Shown here piece after piece: positions 62,488-64,000 of a DNA stretch of 64,000 nt. The translations under genes were made by a program, and so were the position numbers. A model generated the notes under the pieces. The model was not told where the DNA came from. It made no database searches and worked only from the letters and a program-made list of their open reading frames with translations. Numbering within the stretch: the first letter of the stretch is position 1; each line of letters begins with the position of its first letter. This stretch comes from Bradyrhizobium iriomotense. GTDB taxonomy: Bacteria; Pseudomonadota; Alphaproteobacteria; Rhizobiales; Xanthobacteraceae. The stretch lies in contig NZ_JAFCLP010000002.1 of the NCBI RefSeq assembly GCF_018129405.1, positions 62,001 to 126,000 of the forward strand, read 5' to 3'.

Positions 62488-63477
62488 ATGGCGACCAACA
62501 AGAAGAAGATTTTCGTTACACAAACCTTGTCGCAAGGAGCACGCGCCCTCCTCACCCAGCGGGACGATATCGAGCTCATCGAGTTTTCCAACCTGATCTC
62601 GGCCAAGGACTTCGAGGCCTTGCTGAAGAGTCATGCGCCGGTCCATGGCGTGGCGTTAGGCGCCACCGCCTTCGGCGAGACCGAGCTCGAGGCATCAGAA
62701 GACATGAAGGTGGTGACCCGCATCGGCGTCGGCTACGATGCCGTCGACGTGCCCGCCCTCTCCCGCCGCAAGGTGCCGCTGATGGTCGCCGGCAGCGCCA
62801 ACTCGCCCTCGGTCGCGGAAGCGGCGCTGTTCATGATGCTGACGCTGGCCAAGCGCGCGCAGGAGCTGCATCGCTGCGTCAAGGACGGCACATGGGCCGA
62901 CCGGCTCGGCATGCTGCCGTTCGACCTCTACGGCAAGACCGTGCTCGTCATCGGCTTCGGCCGCATCGGCAGTCGCACCGCCAAGCGCTGTCTGGCGTTC
63001 GAGATGAAGGTCCAGGTCTACGATCCCTACAAGGGAGCTGCCGACATCAGGGCGGCCGGATGCGAGCCGGTCACCGACCTCGACGCCGCGCTTCCTCACG
63101 CCGACTTCGTCACCATCCACTGCCCGAAGACGCCGGAGACCGTCGGCCTGTTCGATGCTGACAGGATCGGCCGCCTGAAGCCGAGATCCTACCTGATCAA
63201 CACCGCACGCGGCGGCATCGTGAAGGAAGCGGCGCTCTATGACGCGCTGATGTCCGGAAAGCTCGCCGGCGCCGGCATCGACGTGTTCGAGGTGGAGCCG
63301 CCGCCGGTCAGCAACGCGCTGTTCGCGCTGCCCAACGTCATCATGGCCCCGCACGTCGCCGGCGTCACGGTCGAGGCGGTCCAGCGCATGAGCGAGCAGA
63401 CCGCGCGCAACATCCTGAGCGTCCTGGATGGCGATCCGATCCGGCAGAACGTCATCAATCAGGACGTGCTGGGCTGA
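62488..63477 (+). CDS. D-2-hydroxyacid dehydrogenase
   Basis: 329 residues, NAD-dependent oxidation of a D-2-hydroxy acid or reduction of the oxo acid. Rossmann motif VLVIGFGRIGSRTAKRCLAF, catalytic arginine in INTARGGIVKEAAL, glutamate in DVFEVEPPP, and histidine in MAPHVAGVTVEAV. It resembles phosphoglycerate dehydrogenase-like and hydroxypyruvate reductase-like enzymes without an ACT domain. It closes the sugar ABC operon, 34 bases after the ATPase, so it likely acts on a product of the imported compound. Confidence 0.92.
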   Translation: MATNKKKIFVTQTLSQGARALLTQRDDIELIEFSNLISAKDFEALLKSHAPVHGVALGATAFGETELEASEDMKVVTRIGVGYDAVDVPALSRRKVPLMVAGSANSPSVAEAALFMMLTLAKRAQELHRCVKDGTWADRLGMLPFDLYGKTVLVIGFGRIGSRTAKRCLAFEMKVQVYDPYKGAADIRAAGCEPVTDLDAALPHADFVTIHCPKTPETVGLFDADRIGRLKPRSYLINTARGGIVKEAALYDALMSGKLAGAGIDVFEVEPPPVSNALFALPNVIMAPHVAGVTVEAVQRMSEQTARNILSVLDGDPIRQNVINQDVLG

Positions 63478-63490
63478 GCCGACCGCCTTC

Positions 63491-63514
63491 GGGACGCCAG
63501 AAAGCGTCCCATTT
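63491..63514 (+). terminator. Terminator of the sugar ABC operon
   Basis: GGGACGC, loop CAGAAA, GCGTCCC then ATTTTG: a perfect 7-bp stem and short T-run, 14 bases after the dehydrogenase stop. Confidence 0.8.
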
Positions 63515-63621
63515 TGGTGCAGATCGGGCCCCAACTCAGCCTTAATCAAACGCGCCTAATGTTCCCGGCCGCGGCGGCGTGGGACAGACTTGCCGGCCGC
63601 GTCGAGTTGGAGGATGGACCC

Positions 63622-64000
63622 TTGTCAGAGATCGACCCGACCGACCATGCGCTGGCGACCATCGCCAGCATCCTGGAGCACCCCGAGCCCGTTCTCGTCG
63701 TCCGCGACACCGAGACGGCGGCCGCTGAAGAGAATGCTGACGTCAACGAACCTTCAGCCGCCGCTGATGAACATCCGGTGGCCGCTGAGCACGAGCATCC
63801 CGTGGTCGAAGAACAGCCGCTGGTGCCGGAGCACACCGATGCCGACGGCTACAGCAAGGTCGGACCGGGCCCGATGGTGGCGATCCGTCTCAAATGGACG
63901 GTGCATCGCGGCGATGACGGCCAGTACTACGTCCACGAGACCATCGGCGAGCAGTCCGCGCCCGTCGTCAGCGGTCCGATGACGAGCGAGGCCGCCGTGC
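63622..64000 (+). CDS. Unknown acidic protein (3' end outside window)
   Basis: The frame is open to the last base. TTG 63622 has GGAGG eight bases upstream and is preferred; ATG 63559 in the same frame is possible. The visible part starts SEIDPTDHALATIASILEHP, then a Glu/Ala/His/Pro-rich disordered stretch (about residues 30-75), then a beta-rich segment MVAIRLKWTVHRGDDGQYYV. Function unknown. Confidence 0.6.
   Translation, partial: MSEIDPTDHALATIASILEHPEPVLVVRDTETAAAEENADVNEPSAAADEHPVAAEHEHPVVEEQPLVPEHTDADGYSKVGPGPMVAIRLKWTVHRGDDGQYYVHETIGEQSAPVVSGPMTSEAAV

Overview
The window reads as chromosomal DNA of a high-GC alphaproteobacterium, most likely Bradyrhizobium or a close relative in the Nitrobacteraceae. 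The grounds are GC-rich coding, the density of ABC and TRAP uptake operons, the order rlpA-dacC-tmk-holB-metG-tatD-MBL hydrolase, a DUF1236 protein, an LTXXQ protein, a DUF1476 protein and many tiny lineage-type proteins. No phage, transposase, CRISPR array or rRNA operon was seen. There is one tRNA (tRNA-Ser, anticodon UGA).

Layout. 1-3.3 kb: a siderophore receptor (5' end outside the window) followed by a PepSY membrane reductase-like protein. 3.4-5.4 kb: an unknown protein with a histone-H1-like tail and a secreted unknown. 5.4-12.6 kb: a branched-chain/aromatic-type ABC importer (substrate-binding protein, LivH, fused LivM-LivG, LivF) running into an aldehyde dehydrogenase, with a divergent AraC regulator. 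13-17.7 kb: TRAP importer 1 (DctP, fused DctQM) followed by an acyl-CoA synthetase. 17.9-19.3 kb: an autotransporter-type barrel protein. 19.3-22.3 kb: TRAP importer 2. 22.4-31.2 kb: a housekeeping cluster on the minus strand (rlpA, dacC, tmk, holB, metG, tatD, MBL hydrolase) interrupted by a plus-strand epoxide hydrolase. 31.3-39.4 kb: a sparse region of small membrane or secreted proteins, the tRNA, hairpins and dispersed repeats. 39.4-48.0 kb: ilvD between two repeat elements, then a six-gene peptide-type ABC operon that begins with a TIM-barrel isomerase-like gene. 48.5-57.5 kb: DUF1236, GrlR-like, NadE, PhaC-like hydrolase and nicotinamidase on the minus strand, then glk, small proteins, a single-domain response regulator and an LTXXQ protein. 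58.0-63.5 kb: a sugar-type ABC importer with a D-2-hydroxyacid dehydrogenase. 63.6 kb to the end: the start of an unknown acidic protein.

The common theme is uptake tied to first-step catabolism. Three of the four or five importers sit directly beside an enzyme: ABC plus aldehyde dehydrogenase, TRAP plus acyl-CoA ligase, sugar ABC plus hydroxyacid dehydrogenase. The most unusual items are a methionyl-tRNA synthetase with a roughly 150-residue lysine/alanine-rich N-terminal tail and no C-terminal tRNA-binding domain, a PhaC-like hydrolase placed between nicotinamidase and NAD synthase, a perfect 26-bp palindrome, and an intergenic 23-nt repeat present in two copies. No complete, clearly new multi-gene system could be demonstrated from sequence alone.
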